This document shows positions 8,676 through 17,201 of a stretch of 64,000 nucleotides of DNA, piece by piece. The position numbers were made by a program, and so were the translations under genes. This DNA comes from Clostridia bacterium (GTDB taxonomy: Bacteria > Bacillota > Clostridia > Christensenellales > Aristaeellaceae). Numbering within the stretch: position 1 is the stretch's first letter; the number at the start of each line of letters is the position of its first letter. The stretch spans positions 1-64,000 of the forward strand of contig JAUMVG010000006.1 in the NCBI GenBank assembly GCA_030530315.1, given 5' to 3'. The notes under the pieces are model-generated. The model was not told the origin of the DNA and made no database searches. It saw nothing but the letters and a program-made list of their open reading frames with translations.

Positions 8676-9305
8676 TCATCTTCCCAGCATGTACAGCAGC
8701 GCGTTGCAAATCGCCGCCGCCACGTTGCTGCCGCCCTTGCGGCCCCGGGCCACGATGTAGGGCACGTCGGCGGTCATGATGAACTCCTTGGACTGCACCA
8801 CGTTCACGAACCCCACCGGCACGCCGATGACCAGCTTCGGGTCCAGCCTGCCCTCCGAGATCATCTCGTAGATGTGGATCAGCGCCGTGGGAGCGTTGCC
8901 GATGGCGAAGATCAGCGGCCGGTCCAGCTTCGCGGCCTTCTCCATGGCCTGCACCGCGCGGGTGGTGCCGCTGTTCTTCGCGGCCTCGGCCACATCGGGA
9001 TCGCCGATGAAGCAAAACGCCTCGCCGCCGTGCTTCGCCAGGGCCTTCTTGTTGATGCCGGACATGGCCATGGTGGTGTCGGTCACGATGGCCGCCCCGC
9101 CGCGGATGGCGTCCAGAGCCTTCTCCAGCACGCCCTCCGAAAAGCACAGCGTATCCGCGTAGTCAAAATCGGCGGTGGTGTGGATGACCCGCTTGATGAT
9201 GGGCGCCAGTTTCTCGTCGATGGGATGCGGCAGCTCCTGCCCGATGATCTCAAAGCTGCGGGCCTCGATCTCCATGGGTGCGACCCGTTCAAGTTCAATC
9301 TTCAT
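8676..9305 (-). CDS. cbiC: Precorrin-8X methylmutase CbiC
   Basis: A 209-residue enzyme that moves the C11 methyl to C12, forming the hydrogenobyrinate/cobyrinate skeleton. Family features are the N-terminal IEARSFEII block, TDTTMAMSGINK in the middle, and a GxPVGFVNV region followed by ARGRKGGSNVAAA near the C-terminus. It has GGAGG upstream and overlaps the end of the upstream cbiJET gene by 11 bp, indicating translational coupling. Confidence 0.93.
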   Translation of the reverse strand: MKIELERVAPMEIEARSFEIIGQELPHPIDEKLAPIIKRVIHTTADFDYADTLCFSEGVLEKALDAIRGGAAIVTDTTMAMSGINKKALAKHGGEAFCFIGDPDVAEAAKNSGTTRAVQAMEKAAKLDRPLIFAIGNAPTALIHIYEMISEGRLDPKLVIGVPVGFVNVVQSKEFIMTADVPYIVARGRKGGSNVAAAICNALLYMLGR

Positions 9306-11292
9306 TCGCGTCCTCCCGCCGCTGCATGGCGGCTATGTAAATGGGATTCAGGCCCGCCATCAGGTGATAACGCCCCGCCTTGCGGCTGCGGGCCAGGTTC
9401 ATCTGCACCACCTCGGCGTCTTCAAGCCCAAACCTCCTGATGATCTCCGCGATCTCCCCCACGGATTCCAGCGCGATAGCATTGACGACGATCCGGGCTC
9501 GAGGATTCTTTTCCAGCACCGCCGCGATGATCTCCGCCATGTTCCCGCTGGACCCGCCGATGAACACATGGGTCGGCGCGGGCAGGTCCGCGAGGGCCGC
9601 CGGAGCCTCGCCCCGGACGACCGTCAGGTTCCGCAGGGCGAACTTGCCGGCATTCCTGCCGATCAGGTCGGCGGCGTCCTCCCGGCACTCCACGGCATAC
9701 ACCTGTCCCTTCGGACACAGCAGCGCAGCCTCCACGGACACCGAGCCGGTCCCGGCGCCCACGTCCCACACCACGGCGTCCTCGGTCAGCCTCAGCTTGG
9801 AAACGGAGACCGCCCGCACCTCGCTCTTGGTCATGGGCACGGCCCTGCCGTTCTCCCCCATGTCCCTGAGGAACGCCTCGTCCGGCAGTCCCACGGGCAG
9901 CGGCCGGGGCCGCGCCGGGCACTCGATCAAGAGGGCGCTCAGCGGCGCGCAGTCGGTATCCTTCAGCTCCAGCGCGGTTCCCCGAAGGACGACCTCGTCG
10001 GGATAGGACAGCCGCTGGCCCACGGACAGCTTCGCCTCCCCGAGGCCCGCGTCGATCAGGTCCGCGCACACCCGGCGCAGGGCGTCCGCCCCGTCAGTCA
10101 GCGCGAACACCTTGCCGTGCTTCAGTACCTCCGGCACCACGGAGCCCGCGCGGCCGTGCAGCGACAGCACGCGAGCGTCGTCCCAGTTGGTCTGGACCCG
10201 GGCGCACAGCACCTGCAGCGAGCTGAGCCCGGGGATCACCCGGACCCTGTGGCCCTCCAGCAGCGGCAGCAGCTTTTTCGTGCCGCTGAAAAAGCCGGAA
10301 TCGCCGGACATGGCCACCGCCACGCGCCGGTGCTCCGGGTGGGCCGCGATGCAGGCGGCGATCTTCGCCGGGGCGATCTCCGCGTAACAGGGCTTGCCGT
10401 ACCGGGCCGCGGCCTCCAGCATCCGGGAAGCCCCGATCACGCAGTCGCATTCCCGCAGGGCCTTCTCCGCCTCCAGCGTCAGCGTCTCCGGCGCGCCCAT
10501 GCCGATGCCCACCACGTCGATCTCCCGCGCGTCCCTCAGGCCGTAGCGCTCCGTAAGCCACGCGGCAACCTGGGCGTAGCTCATGCCGCCGGGCTGCTCG
10601 GGCCTGCCGATGACCACGCACCGGGCCCCGGCGAGGCGCGCCGCCTCCAGCTTGTCCCGGAAGCCGCCGCTGTTCCCGGAGTCCTTGGTCACCAGCCACG
10701 CGGCGTTGATTGCCTTCAGCGTCGCCACGTTCATCTCCACGGAGAAGGGGCCCTGCATGGCGATGATGTGGGAGGGCGCGAAGCCCGCCGCCGCGCAGGC
10801 GTCCAGGGACGCGGGCATCGGCAGCACCCGAGCGTAGAAGCGCTCCCTGTAGTCCGCCACGCCGGTGTAGGGCGCCAGCTCCTTGCTCCCGGTGGCCAGC
10901 AGCGCGTTGCCGGGCTGCCCTGCCAAAAAATCCGCCGCGCCCTGGATGGAGTCCACATAGACCGCGCCGGCCGCCTCCGCGCCGCCGTCCCGGTTCAGGC
11001 GCAGATACGACGTGCCGGTGGCCGCGCAGGCCCCGGCGATGAACCCGGAGACCTGGGTGGCGTAGGGATGGGTGGCGTCGATCACCGCGTCGAATCGGCG
11101 TTCGGCGAACAGCGCCTCCATCTGCCCCTGGTCCAGCCGGCCTGCGGAGACCTCCACGTTCTCAGCCTCGGGGATCAGCGTCTCGCCGTAGTCGGTGGCC
11201 ACGCAGGCCAGCACCCGCACCGGCTGCCCGGCCAGGAGCTCCGCCAGCCGCCGGCCCTCGGTCGTGCCCGCGAAGATGCAAAGCTCAGACAT
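9295..11292 (-). CDS. cbiJET: Trifunctional precorrin-6A reductase / C5-methyltransferase / C15-methyltransferase (CbiJ-CbiE-CbiT fusion)
   Basis: A 665-residue fusion of three consecutive cobalamin enzymes. Residues about 1-250 are CbiJ/CobK-type precorrin-6A reductase, opening with CIFAGTTEGRRLAE and holding the DATHPYA motif. Residues about 256-455 are CbiE, a tetrapyrrole methylase opening VVGIGMGAPETLTL. Residues about 488-655 are CbiT, a Rossmann methyltransferase with VWDVGAGTGSVSVEAAL (near 507) plus the decarboxylation step. CbiE-CbiT fusions (CobL) are common, but the added N-terminal reductase is less usual. It overlaps cbiH by 8 bp and cbiC by 11 bp. Confidence 0.92.
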   Translation of the reverse strand: MSELCIFAGTTEGRRLAELLAGQPVRVLACVATDYGETLIPEAENVEVSAGRLDQGQMEALFAERRFDAVIDATHPYATQVSGFIAGACAATGTSYLRLNRDGGAEAAGAVYVDSIQGAADFLAGQPGNALLATGSKELAPYTGVADYRERFYARVLPMPASLDACAAAGFAPSHIIAMQGPFSVEMNVATLKAINAAWLVTKDSGNSGGFRDKLEAARLAGARCVVIGRPEQPGGMSYAQVAAWLTERYGLRDAREIDVVGIGMGAPETLTLEAEKALRECDCVIGASRMLEAAARYGKPCYAEIAPAKIAACIAAHPEHRRVAVAMSGDSGFFSGTKKLLPLLEGHRVRVIPGLSSLQVLCARVQTNWDDARVLSLHGRAGSVVPEVLKHGKVFALTDGADALRRVCADLIDAGLGEAKLSVGQRLSYPDEVVLRGTALELKDTDCAPLSALLIECPARPRPLPVGLPDEAFLRDMGENGRAVPMTKSEVRAVSVSKLRLTEDAVVWDVGAGTGSVSVEAALLCPKGQVYAVECREDAADLIGRNAGKFALRNLTVVRGEAPAALADLPAPTHVFIGGSSGNMAEIIAAVLEKNPRARIVVNAIALESVGEIAEIIRRFGLEDAEVVQMNLARSRKAGRYHLMAGLNPIYIAAMQRREDANED

Positions 11293-12022
11293 CCCGATAC
11301 CCCCTGGGCGTGACCATCTTCCCGTCGATCACCTTCGTGCGGGAATTGCCGATGAACACCGTCGTGAACATGTCCGCCTCGTAGTCCTTCAGCGCCTCCA
11401 GCGTCATCACCTCGGTGGCCTCGCCCTCGCGGCCGATGTTGCGCACCACGCCGCACACCGTCTCCGGCTTCGCGTGGCGCAGCAATATCTCGCAGGCGCG
11501 GCGCAGGTAGTCCTTGCGCTTCATGCTGCTGGGGTTGTAGAGCGCGATGCCGAAGTCGCCCATGGCGGCGCACTCCAGCCGCTTCTCGATGCTCTCCCAG
11601 GGCGTCAACAGGTCGGACAAGCTGATGACCGCGAAGTCGTGGGTCAGCGGCGCGCCCAACCGGGCAGCGCCGGAGGTGGCCGCCGTCAGGCCGCCGACGA
11701 CCTCCACCTCGATGGAGGCATCCTCGCCCCGCAGCTCATAGATCAGGCCCGCCATGCCATAGATGCCCGCGTCGCCGGAGCAGATCATCGCCACGTCCCG
11801 GCCCTCGCGGGCCATGTCCAGCGCCATGCGGCAGCGGTCCACCTCCCGCCGCATGGGCGTGGTGAAGAATTCCTTTCCCGGGAAGTGTTCCTTCACCAAA
11901 TCCACATAAACGTGATAACCCACGATCACATCGCAGGCGTTCAGCGCGTCCACCGCGCGCACCGTCATCTCACGATAGTCGCCCGGGCCGATGCCCACCA
12001 CGCGAATCTTAGCCAAAGTCAA
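11285..12022 (-). CDS. cbiH: Precorrin-3B C17-methyltransferase CbiH
   Basis: A 245-residue SAM-dependent tetrapyrrole methylase that contracts the corrin ring while methylating C17. It opens KIRVVGIGPGDYREMT and carries CSGDAGIYGMAG and LYNPSS, all typical of CbiH/CobJ. The start is a TTG at 12022. A second TTG at 12016 is better spaced from GGGGGA and may be the true start. It overlaps cbiG by 14 bp and cbiJET by 8 bp. Confidence 0.92.
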   Translation of the reverse strand: MTLAKIRVVGIGPGDYREMTVRAVDALNACDVIVGYHVYVDLVKEHFPGKEFFTTPMRREVDRCRMALDMAREGRDVAMICSGDAGIYGMAGLIYELRGEDASIEVEVVGGLTAATSGAARLGAPLTHDFAVISLSDLLTPWESIEKRLECAAMGDFGIALYNPSSMKRKDYLRRACEILLRHAKPETVCGVVRNIGREGEATEVMTLEALKDYEADMFTTVFIGNSRTKVIDGKMVTPRGYRDV

Positions 12023-13025
12023 TCCCCCATTCCAGCTCCGCCACCGCCACGGTCACGCCGTTCTCGGCGGTCTTGGGCACGATGATCCTTCCGCCGGAGG
12101 CCGCCGCCGCGCGCTCGCACACGTTGTCGACCCCCACGGTGTTCCGCACAAATTCCGATTTTGAAAACGTTCCCGGCACGGCGTTCAGCCGCTCCGCCGA
12201 ATAAAAGGCCAGAGGCCAGCCGTGGGCCGAGCAGCAGGCGATCAGCCCGGGCTCGTCCGACTTCACGTCGATGGACGCCGCCTCCGCCACCGCCTCGAGG
12301 CGCAGGCCGCGCGCCTTGAAAACCCCTTGGACCGCCGCCTCGATGGTCTCGGCTGGCGTGCCCCGGCGGCACCCGATGCCCAGCCGCAGCGCTCGGGGCG
12401 CCAGCAGCAGCGTGTTTTCAAAGGGCTGCCGGTCGCGCACGGACACGCAGATGCCCAGCTCCCCGGATTCACCCCAGACCAGCCCGTCCGGCAGCGACGA
12501 CGCGTCCACCGGCACATCCGCGCAGAAGGGCACGGGATGGGTCAGTATCTCCGCCGAGACCCGCTTGGCCAGCGCCATGCTGGAGATGGCCATGTTGCGC
12601 TCCGCCGCCCAGGCGTCCACGGAGAACTTCCCGTTGACGTCGGTGGCCGTGGTGACCACGGGCGTCGCGCCCAGCGCTTTGGCCAGCCGGTTTGCCAGCC
12701 GGTTCGCGCCTCCGATGTGCCCGGAGAGCAGCGATATGACAAACTGCCCCGCTTCATCCACACAGAGCACCGCCGGGTCGCTGAGCTTGCTGGCCACGTG
12801 CGGCGCGATGGCGCGAATGGCGATGCCGCAGGCCCCCACGAACACCAGCGCGTCCCGGTCGAACACCGAGCCGGCGTACTCCGAAAGGCCGCCCGCGTAA
12901 GCCGCGAAGCGCGTATCCTCCAGCTTTTTCGCCGTCCGAAGGAGGATGTCGCCCTCAAGGGCCTCCGCGATCCTCAGCGCCGTGGCCTTGCCCCGTTCGG
13001 TGAACGCGAAGACGACCGCCTTCAT
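12009..13025 (-). CDS. cbiG: Cobalt-precorrin-5A hydrolase CbiG
   Basis: A 338-residue enzyme that opens the delta-lactone of cobalt-precorrin-5A, releasing the C20 two-carbon unit. It shows the family layout: an N-terminal domain with FVGACGIAIRAIAPH, a central SLLSGHIGGANRLA block and the C-terminal LGIGCRRGTP domain. Its presence marks the pathway as the anaerobic (early cobalt insertion) type. The ATG overlaps the cbiF stop by 4 bp. Confidence 0.93.
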   Translation of the reverse strand: MKAVVFAFTERGKATALRIAEALEGDILLRTAKKLEDTRFAAYAGGLSEYAGSVFDRDALVFVGACGIAIRAIAPHVASKLSDPAVLCVDEAGQFVISLLSGHIGGANRLANRLAKALGATPVVTTATDVNGKFSVDAWAAERNMAISSMALAKRVSAEILTHPVPFCADVPVDASSLPDGLVWGESGELGICVSVRDRQPFENTLLLAPRALRLGIGCRRGTPAETIEAAVQGVFKARGLRLEAVAEAASIDVKSDEPGLIACCSAHGWPLAFYSAERLNAVPGTFSKSEFVRNTVGVDNVCERAAAASGGRIIVPKTAENGVTVAVAELEWGIDFG

Positions 13026-13777
13026 CGCTCCGCCTGCCGGAACTCCGTGGTGAAGCCCGGGTCGTACAGCTTCGAGCGCTCGTATTCATGGCCCAGGAAG
13101 TCCCCCACCACGATCAGCGAGGTCTTGGTCAATCCGTTGTCGCGCACCGTCTGCCCCAGGGTGCCTACGGTGCAGCGGAACACGCGCTCGTCGGGCCAGG
13201 TGGCCTTGTAAACGACGGCCGCCGGGGTCTCCGGGGAATAGCCGCCCTCGATCAGCTCCCTCTGGGCGTCGTCCGCCAGGGAGGTGGTCAAAAACAGCAC
13301 CATCGTCGCCCTGTGCTGGGCGAAGGAGCGGATGCTCTCCCGGTCCGGCACGGGGGTTCGGCCCGCCGCGCGGGTGATGATCACCGACTGGGACACCTCC
13401 GGTAGCGTATACTCCGCCTTCAGCGCCGCCGCCGCGCCGCAAAACGCGCTGACGCCGGGGCACACATCATACCCGATGCCCAGCGCCTCCAGCGCGTCGA
13501 ACTGCTCGCGGACCGCGCCGTAGATGCTGGAGTCGCCGGTGTGCAGGCGCACGGTGGTCTTCCCCGCCGCCTCCGCGGCCTTGATGATGTCGATGACCTG
13601 CTCCAGCGTCAGCTTCGCGCTGTCGTGGATCTCGCATTCAGGCCGGGCGTATTTCAGCACCTCCGGGTTCACCAGGGAGCCCGCGTAGATGATCACGTCC
13701 GCCTCCGACAGCAGCCGCGCGCCGCGCACCGTGATCAGGTCCGCCGCGCCGCTGCCCGCGCCCACAAAATGCACCAT
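13022..13777 (-). CDS. cbiF: Precorrin-4 C11-methyltransferase CbiF
   Basis: A 251-residue tetrapyrrole methylase, the first gene of the cbi operon. It opens VHFVGAGSGAADLITVRG and contains IYAGSLVNP, LHTGDSSIYGA and PGVSAF motifs of CbiF/CobM. The start is the ATG at 13777 with GGAGT about 8 bp upstream. An upstream in-frame ATG at 13846 lies inside the promoter and is rejected. Other steps of the pathway (cbiL, cbiA, cobalt chelatase) are not in this window. Confidence 0.94.
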   Translation of the reverse strand: MVHFVGAGSGAADLITVRGARLLSEADVIIYAGSLVNPEVLKYARPECEIHDSAKLTLEQVIDIIKAAEAAGKTTVRLHTGDSSIYGAVREQFDALEALGIGYDVCPGVSAFCGAAAALKAEYTLPEVSQSVIITRAAGRTPVPDRESIRSFAQHRATMVLFLTTSLADDAQRELIEGGYSPETPAAVVYKATWPDERVFRCTVGTLGQTVRDNGLTKTSLIVVGDFLGHEYERSKLYDPGFTTEFRQAER

Positions 13778-13830
13778 GTGCAACACTCCTTTGATGCGGG
13801 AAAGCCCGCGATTTGTCTTGACTAAATTTA

Positions 13831-13859
13831 AGTTTATCACAGACAAAGGCCCGTGTCAA
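13831..13859 (-). promoter_or_regulatory. Promoter of the cbi operon
   Basis: Minus-strand TTGACA (13854-13859), 17-bp spacer, TAAACT (13831-13836). Only about 50 bp of leader precede cbiF, too short for a cobalamin riboswitch. Confidence 0.75.
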
Positions 13860-13882
13860 CGCGGACAGGCGCATTGACACGG
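13851..13882. promoter_or_regulatory. Inverted repeat containing both divergent -35 boxes
   Basis: CCGTGTCAA (13851-13859) and TTGACACGG (13874-13882) are perfect inverted copies with a 14-bp centre. Each arm contains the -35 box of one divergent promoter (cbiF leftward, NUDIX rightward). A dimeric repressor binding here would silence both, but the symmetry may be incidental to two good -35 boxes. Confidence 0.5.
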
Positions 13883-13903
13883 GCGGCGGCAGAGATGTAT
13901 ACT
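13874..13903 (+). promoter_or_regulatory. Promoter of the NUDIX gene at 13935
   Basis: TTGACA (13874-13879), 18-bp spacer, TATACT (13898-13903). Confidence 0.75.
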
Positions 13904-13934
13904 GGTTTTATCCCATCACACGGAGGGCATCGGC

Positions 13935-14558
13935 ATGACCTTTGAAGACAAGCGGCTGGAGTGGGCCGCGGAGCTGCAATTCCTCTCCCAGTGCGCCCTG
14001 GCCTACTGCCAGGACAAGTACGACATCGAGCGCTTCCAGCGCATCCGGGAGATCTCCGTGGAGATGGCCGCCGCCGTGGCGGGCTTGCCGGTGGATGATG
14101 TCAAGGACGTGTTCTGTGCCGGGTCCGGCTACCAGACCCCGAAGCTGGACACCAGGGCGGCGGTACTGCGCGACGGCAGGCTGCTGCTGGTTCAGGAGGA
14201 GGACGGCCGCTGGGCGCTGCCCGGCGGCTGGGTGGACTACGACCTGACGCTCCGCGAAAACGCCGCGAAGGAAGTGCTGGAGGAGGCGGGCATGGTCGTG
14301 CGCCCGGTGCGGGTGATCGCCCTCCAGGACCACAACCGCCGCAACAGCACCCGGTATCCCTTCAACATCTGCTCCGCGTTTATACTGTGCGAGTACGTCT
14401 CCGGCGCGTTCACCCCAAACATGGAGACCGTCGCCTGCGGCTTCTTCGGCCCGGAGGAGATCCCCTCTCCCCTCGCCACCGGCAAGACCACCCGGGAGCA
14501 GATCGACATGTGCTTCGGCGCCGCGGCGGACCCGGGCTGGGTGACGCAGTTCGACTGA
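13935..14558 (+). CDS. NUDIX hydrolase with N-terminal Nudix_N-type domain
   Basis: A 207-residue protein. Residues 1-60 form a helical N-terminal domain of the kind found in Bacillota ADP-ribose-pyrophosphatase-like NUDIX proteins. Residues about 70-190 are the NUDIX fold. The NUDIX box runs from GGWVDYD to KEVLEEAGM: the catalytic KE..EE part is intact, while the first Glu of the canonical box is replaced, as in related proteins with GGW-D-D type boxes. The substrate is unknown; a nucleoside diphosphate derivative is expected. It is divergent from cbiF with a shared promoter region. Confidence 0.85.
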   Translation: MTFEDKRLEWAAELQFLSQCALAYCQDKYDIERFQRIREISVEMAAAVAGLPVDDVKDVFCAGSGYQTPKLDTRAAVLRDGRLLLVQEEDGRWALPGGWVDYDLTLRENAAKEVLEEAGMVVRPVRVIALQDHNRRNSTRYPFNICSAFILCEYVSGAFTPNMETVACGFFGPEEIPSPLATGKTTREQIDMCFGAAADPGWVTQFD

Positions 14559-14608
14559 ACCCGGGATTGTTCCGCGCGTCGAGCGTGCCGGGAAAGACCA
14601 GAAAAGAA

Positions 14609-14811
14609 AAGATCCTTCACTGCGTTCAGGATGACCGCACAAGCTGTGCAATCCCGCCATCCCGGGCGAAGCGAAGGATCTTCTCTCGTCATGCCTCGGG
14701 ATGCCGACAGCGGTTTGCCCGCCATCCCGGGCGAAGCGAAGGATCTTCTTTCGTCGTGCCCGTAATACTGACGACGGTTTGCCAGTCATCCTGAGCGAAG
14801 CGAAGGATCTT
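14609..14811. repeat. Array of the dispersed GTCATCCTGAGCG-type repeat
   Basis: Four copies lie in one 279-bp intergenic gap: one inverted (14609-14637) and three direct copies at 14656-14682, 14721-14747 and 14785-14811. The direct copies are spaced 64-65 bp apart, with the sequence between them also partly conserved (a CGGTTTGCC block precedes two of them). No ORF or promoter is evident in 14559-14837. Confidence 0.85.
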
Positions 14812-14837
14812 ATATTTTGATCAGGTTTTTCTGCCCC

Positions 14838-15377
14838 TCAGTCTTCCTTTTTCCAGGCGTGGAAGGCGGTCTTGTTGATGTCCAGCAGCGCCGCCTTGCG
14901 GCCGGAGAAGGTCTTCTCCATGATCTTGTAGATCATCTCCACGGGCACCACGGGCGCCACGCTCACCAGCGCGCCCAGCATCACGGTGTTGGCCGTGCGG
15001 GCGTTGCCCAGCTTCATGGCGATGTCGTTGGCGGGCACATAGTAGACATTGATGTCGTCCCGGGTCGCCTTCTGCTCGATCAGGGAGCTGTTGACGAACA
15101 GGTTCCCGCCGGGCTTGACCAGCGATTCAAACTTGATCAGCGAGGGCAGGTTCATCACCACCACGTCGTCCGCCTCGTAGATCAGCGGGCAGCTGACAGG
15201 CTTGTCCGGGCTGATGACCACGGTGCAGTTCGCGGTGCCGCCTCGCATCTCCGGGCCGTAGGAGGGCAGCCAGGTGGCGTTCATGTCGGCGTACATCGCC
15301 GCGTAGGTCAGCATCTGGCCCATCGTGAGTACGCCCTGTCCGCCGGAACCGGCAAAGAACAGCTTCGTCGCCGCCAT
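14838..15377 (-). CDS. 2-oxoacid:ferredoxin oxidoreductase, gamma subunit
   Basis: A 179-residue catalytic-gamma domain subunit. It opens with KLFFAGSGGQGVLTMGQ, the family's CoA/structural motif. The ATG at 15377 lies one base after the beta-subunit stop and has AAGGAGG upstream. An ATG at 15398 would overlap the beta gene and is less likely. It is the last gene of the ferredoxin-alpha-beta-gamma operon. The complex interconverts a 2-oxoacid plus CoA with an acyl-CoA, CO2 and reduced ferredoxin. Confidence 0.9.
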   Translation of the reverse strand: MAATKLFFAGSGGQGVLTMGQMLTYAAMYADMNATWLPSYGPEMRGGTANCTVVISPDKPVSCPLIYEADDVVVMNLPSLIKFESLVKPGGNLFVNSSLIEQKATRDDINVYYVPANDIAMKLGNARTANTVMLGALVSVAPVVPVEMIYKIMEKTFSGRKAALLDINKTAFHAWKKED

Positions 15378-15378
15378 G

Positions 15379-16128
15379 TCACTCAGCCTCCTTCCCAAGG
15401 TCCTTGTAGACGCCCAGCGGATAATAGGCCATCATGTTCTCCTCCAGCCAGTCCATGGCCTTGGCCGGGGTGAGGCCCCAGTTGGTCGGGCAGATGGAGA
15501 GCATCTCCACGAAGGTGAAGCCCTTGCCGCTCAGCTGGTATTCGAAGGCCTTGCGCACGGCCTTCTTCGCCGCGCGGATGTGGGCCGGGGAGTTCAGCGC
15601 CACGCGCTCGATGTAGATCGGGCCATCCAGCGTGGCCAGCAGCTCGCAGATCTTCAGCGGCATGCCGGCCTGTTCCCGGGTGCGGCCGTCCACGCAGGTG
15701 GTGGAGCGCTGGCCGATCAGGGTGGTCGGGGCCATCTGGCCGCCGGTCATGCCGTAGATGCCGTTGTTGATGAAGAACGTGGAGAATTTCTCGCCGCGGG
15801 CCGCCGCGTGGACGATCTCGCCCATGCCGATGGAGGCCAGGTCGCCGTCGCCCTGGTAGGTGAACACGACCTTCTCCGGGTGGACCCTGCGGATGCCGGA
15901 GGCCACCGCCGGGGCGCGGCCGTGGGCCGCCTCGCACATATCGACGTTCATGAACTGGTGCGCCACGACGGAGCAGCCGATGGGCGCGACGCCCAGCGTC
16001 TTGCCCAGCAGGCCCATCTCATCCAGCGTCTCCATGATGATGCGGTGTGCGACGCCGTGGGTGCAGCCGGGGCAATAGCTGGTGCTGACGGGCAGCATGC
16101 CCTTCGTTACGGTAAATACAGGTTTCAT
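15379..16128 (-). CDS. 2-oxoacid:ferredoxin oxidoreductase, beta (TPP-binding) subunit
   Basis: A 249-residue thiamine-pyrophosphate subunit. YCPGCTHG near residue 19 is the iron-sulfur/TPP-proximal motif. The TPP-binding segment GDGDLASIG followed about 25 residues later by NNGIYGMTGGQ is intact. It overlaps the alpha gene by 4 bp (ATGA). The VOR/KOR-type subunit order suggests branched-chain 2-oxoacids or 2-oxoglutarate as substrate. Sequence alone does not decide between them. Confidence 0.9.
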   Translation of the reverse strand: MKPVFTVTKGMLPVSTSYCPGCTHGVAHRIIMETLDEMGLLGKTLGVAPIGCSVVAHQFMNVDMCEAAHGRAPAVASGIRRVHPEKVVFTYQGDGDLASIGMGEIVHAAARGEKFSTFFINNGIYGMTGGQMAPTTLIGQRSTTCVDGRTREQAGMPLKICELLATLDGPIYIERVALNSPAHIRAAKKAVRKAFEYQLSGKGFTFVEMLSICPTNWGLTPAKAMDWLEENMMAYYPLGVYKDLGKEAE

Positions 16129-17201
16129 CGCACTTCCTCCAGTATCTTCTTCGTCTTTTCGACGACCTCCAGAGAGGTCGGCAGCATGCCGCCCACGCGG
16201 TGGATCAGCTTCACGGGCACGCGGCCGCGCACGCCCAGCTTGATGTCCTGGAGCATCTGGCCCATGCTCAGTTCCACGGAGATGACCGCCTTGGTCTTGC
16301 CGGAGAGCTTGTCAAAGGCCGAATAGGGATAGGGCCACAGGCTGATGGGCCGGATCAGGCCGGCCTTGACGCCCTGGGCTTCCAGCAGCTCCATGGCCTC
16401 GCGGGCCAGGCGCGCCATGGTGCCGAAGGCCACGAACACGACCTCCGCGTCCTCCAGGCCCTCGCACTCCACGCGCTCGAGTTCCCGCTCCATCTCGGCG
16501 TATTTCTCGTACAGGTGCTCGACGTGGGCCTCCAGCACCTCGGGCTGCAGGCGCAGACTCTTGACCACGCTGCGCTCGCCCTTCTCGCTGCCGGAGATCG
16601 CCCAGGGCTTCGCCGCGGGGATCGTGGCGCTGGTCAGCGCCTCCTTCGGCTCGGGCAGCACCACGGGCTCCATCATCTGTCCCATCAGGCCGTCGGCCAG
16701 CACCATCACGGGGTTGCGGTACTTGTCGGCGATGGAGGGCGCCTCGTAGAGGATGTCCACGGCCTCCTGGATGGAGGCGGGGGCGAACACGGGAATGCGA
16801 TAGTCGCCGTTGCCGCCGCCGCGGGTGACCTGGTTGTAGTCCGCCTGGCCGGGCTGGATGGAGCCGATGCCCGGGCCGCCCCGGGACACGTTCAGCAGCG
16901 TCACCGGCACCTCGGCGCCGCACAGGAAGCTCATGCCCTCCTGCATCAGCGCGATGCCCGGGGACGACGAAGAGATGAAGCCGCTGCCGCCGGCGGCGCC
17001 GCAGCCATAGGCCATGTTGATGGCGCCCAACTCGCTCTCCGCCTGGAGGAACCTGCCGCCCCGCTTGGGCAGTTCGCGGCTCATGAACTCGGGGATCTCG
17101 CTCTGCGGGGTGATGGGATAGCCGAAGTAGAAGCGCACGCCGCCGCGGATGACGGCCTCGGCAAAGGCTTCGTTGCCCTTCATCAATACCTTCTCGCTCA
17201 T
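16125..17201 (-). CDS. vorB: 2-oxoacid:ferredoxin oxidoreductase, alpha subunit (VorB-type)
   Basis: A 358-residue pyrimidine-binding and transketolase-like subunit. It opens with LMKGNEAFAEAVIRGG, then YFGYPITPQSEIPE and SSSSPGIALMQEGMSFL, the pattern of proteins annotated as 3-methyl-2-oxobutanoate dehydrogenase subunit VorB in Clostridia. It overlaps the upstream ferredoxin gene by 4 bp. The oxidoreductase is reversible in principle: it can oxidise 2-oxoacids for energy, or carboxylate acyl-CoAs reductively when reduced ferredoxin is available. Confidence 0.88.
   Translation of the reverse strand: MSEKVLMKGNEAFAEAVIRGGVRFYFGYPITPQSEIPEFMSRELPKRGGRFLQAESELGAINMAYGCGAAGGSGFISSSSPGIALMQEGMSFLCGAEVPVTLLNVSRGGPGIGSIQPGQADYNQVTRGGGNGDYRIPVFAPASIQEAVDILYEAPSIADKYRNPVMVLADGLMGQMMEPVVLPEPKEALTSATIPAAKPWAISGSEKGERSVVKSLRLQPEVLEAHVEHLYEKYAEMERELERVECEGLEDAEVVFVAFGTMARLAREAMELLEAQGVKAGLIRPISLWPYPYSAFDKLSGKTKAVISVELSMGQMLQDIKLGVRGRVPVKLIHRVGGMLPTSLEVVEKTKKILEEVR

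Noticed and set aside
9175..11313. Plus-strand open frame of about 700 codons opposite cbiJET and cbiC
   Set aside because: Arg/Gln/His-rich low-complexity translation without motifs; the minus strand encodes three recognisable enzymes.
13778..13846. Upstream start codon extending CbiF by 23 residues
   Set aside because: It would begin inside the promoter region; the ATG at 13777 has GGAGT at good spacing.
13778..13850. Cobalamin riboswitch upstream of cbiF
   Set aside because: The leader is only about 50 nt and no B12-box-like sequence is seen.
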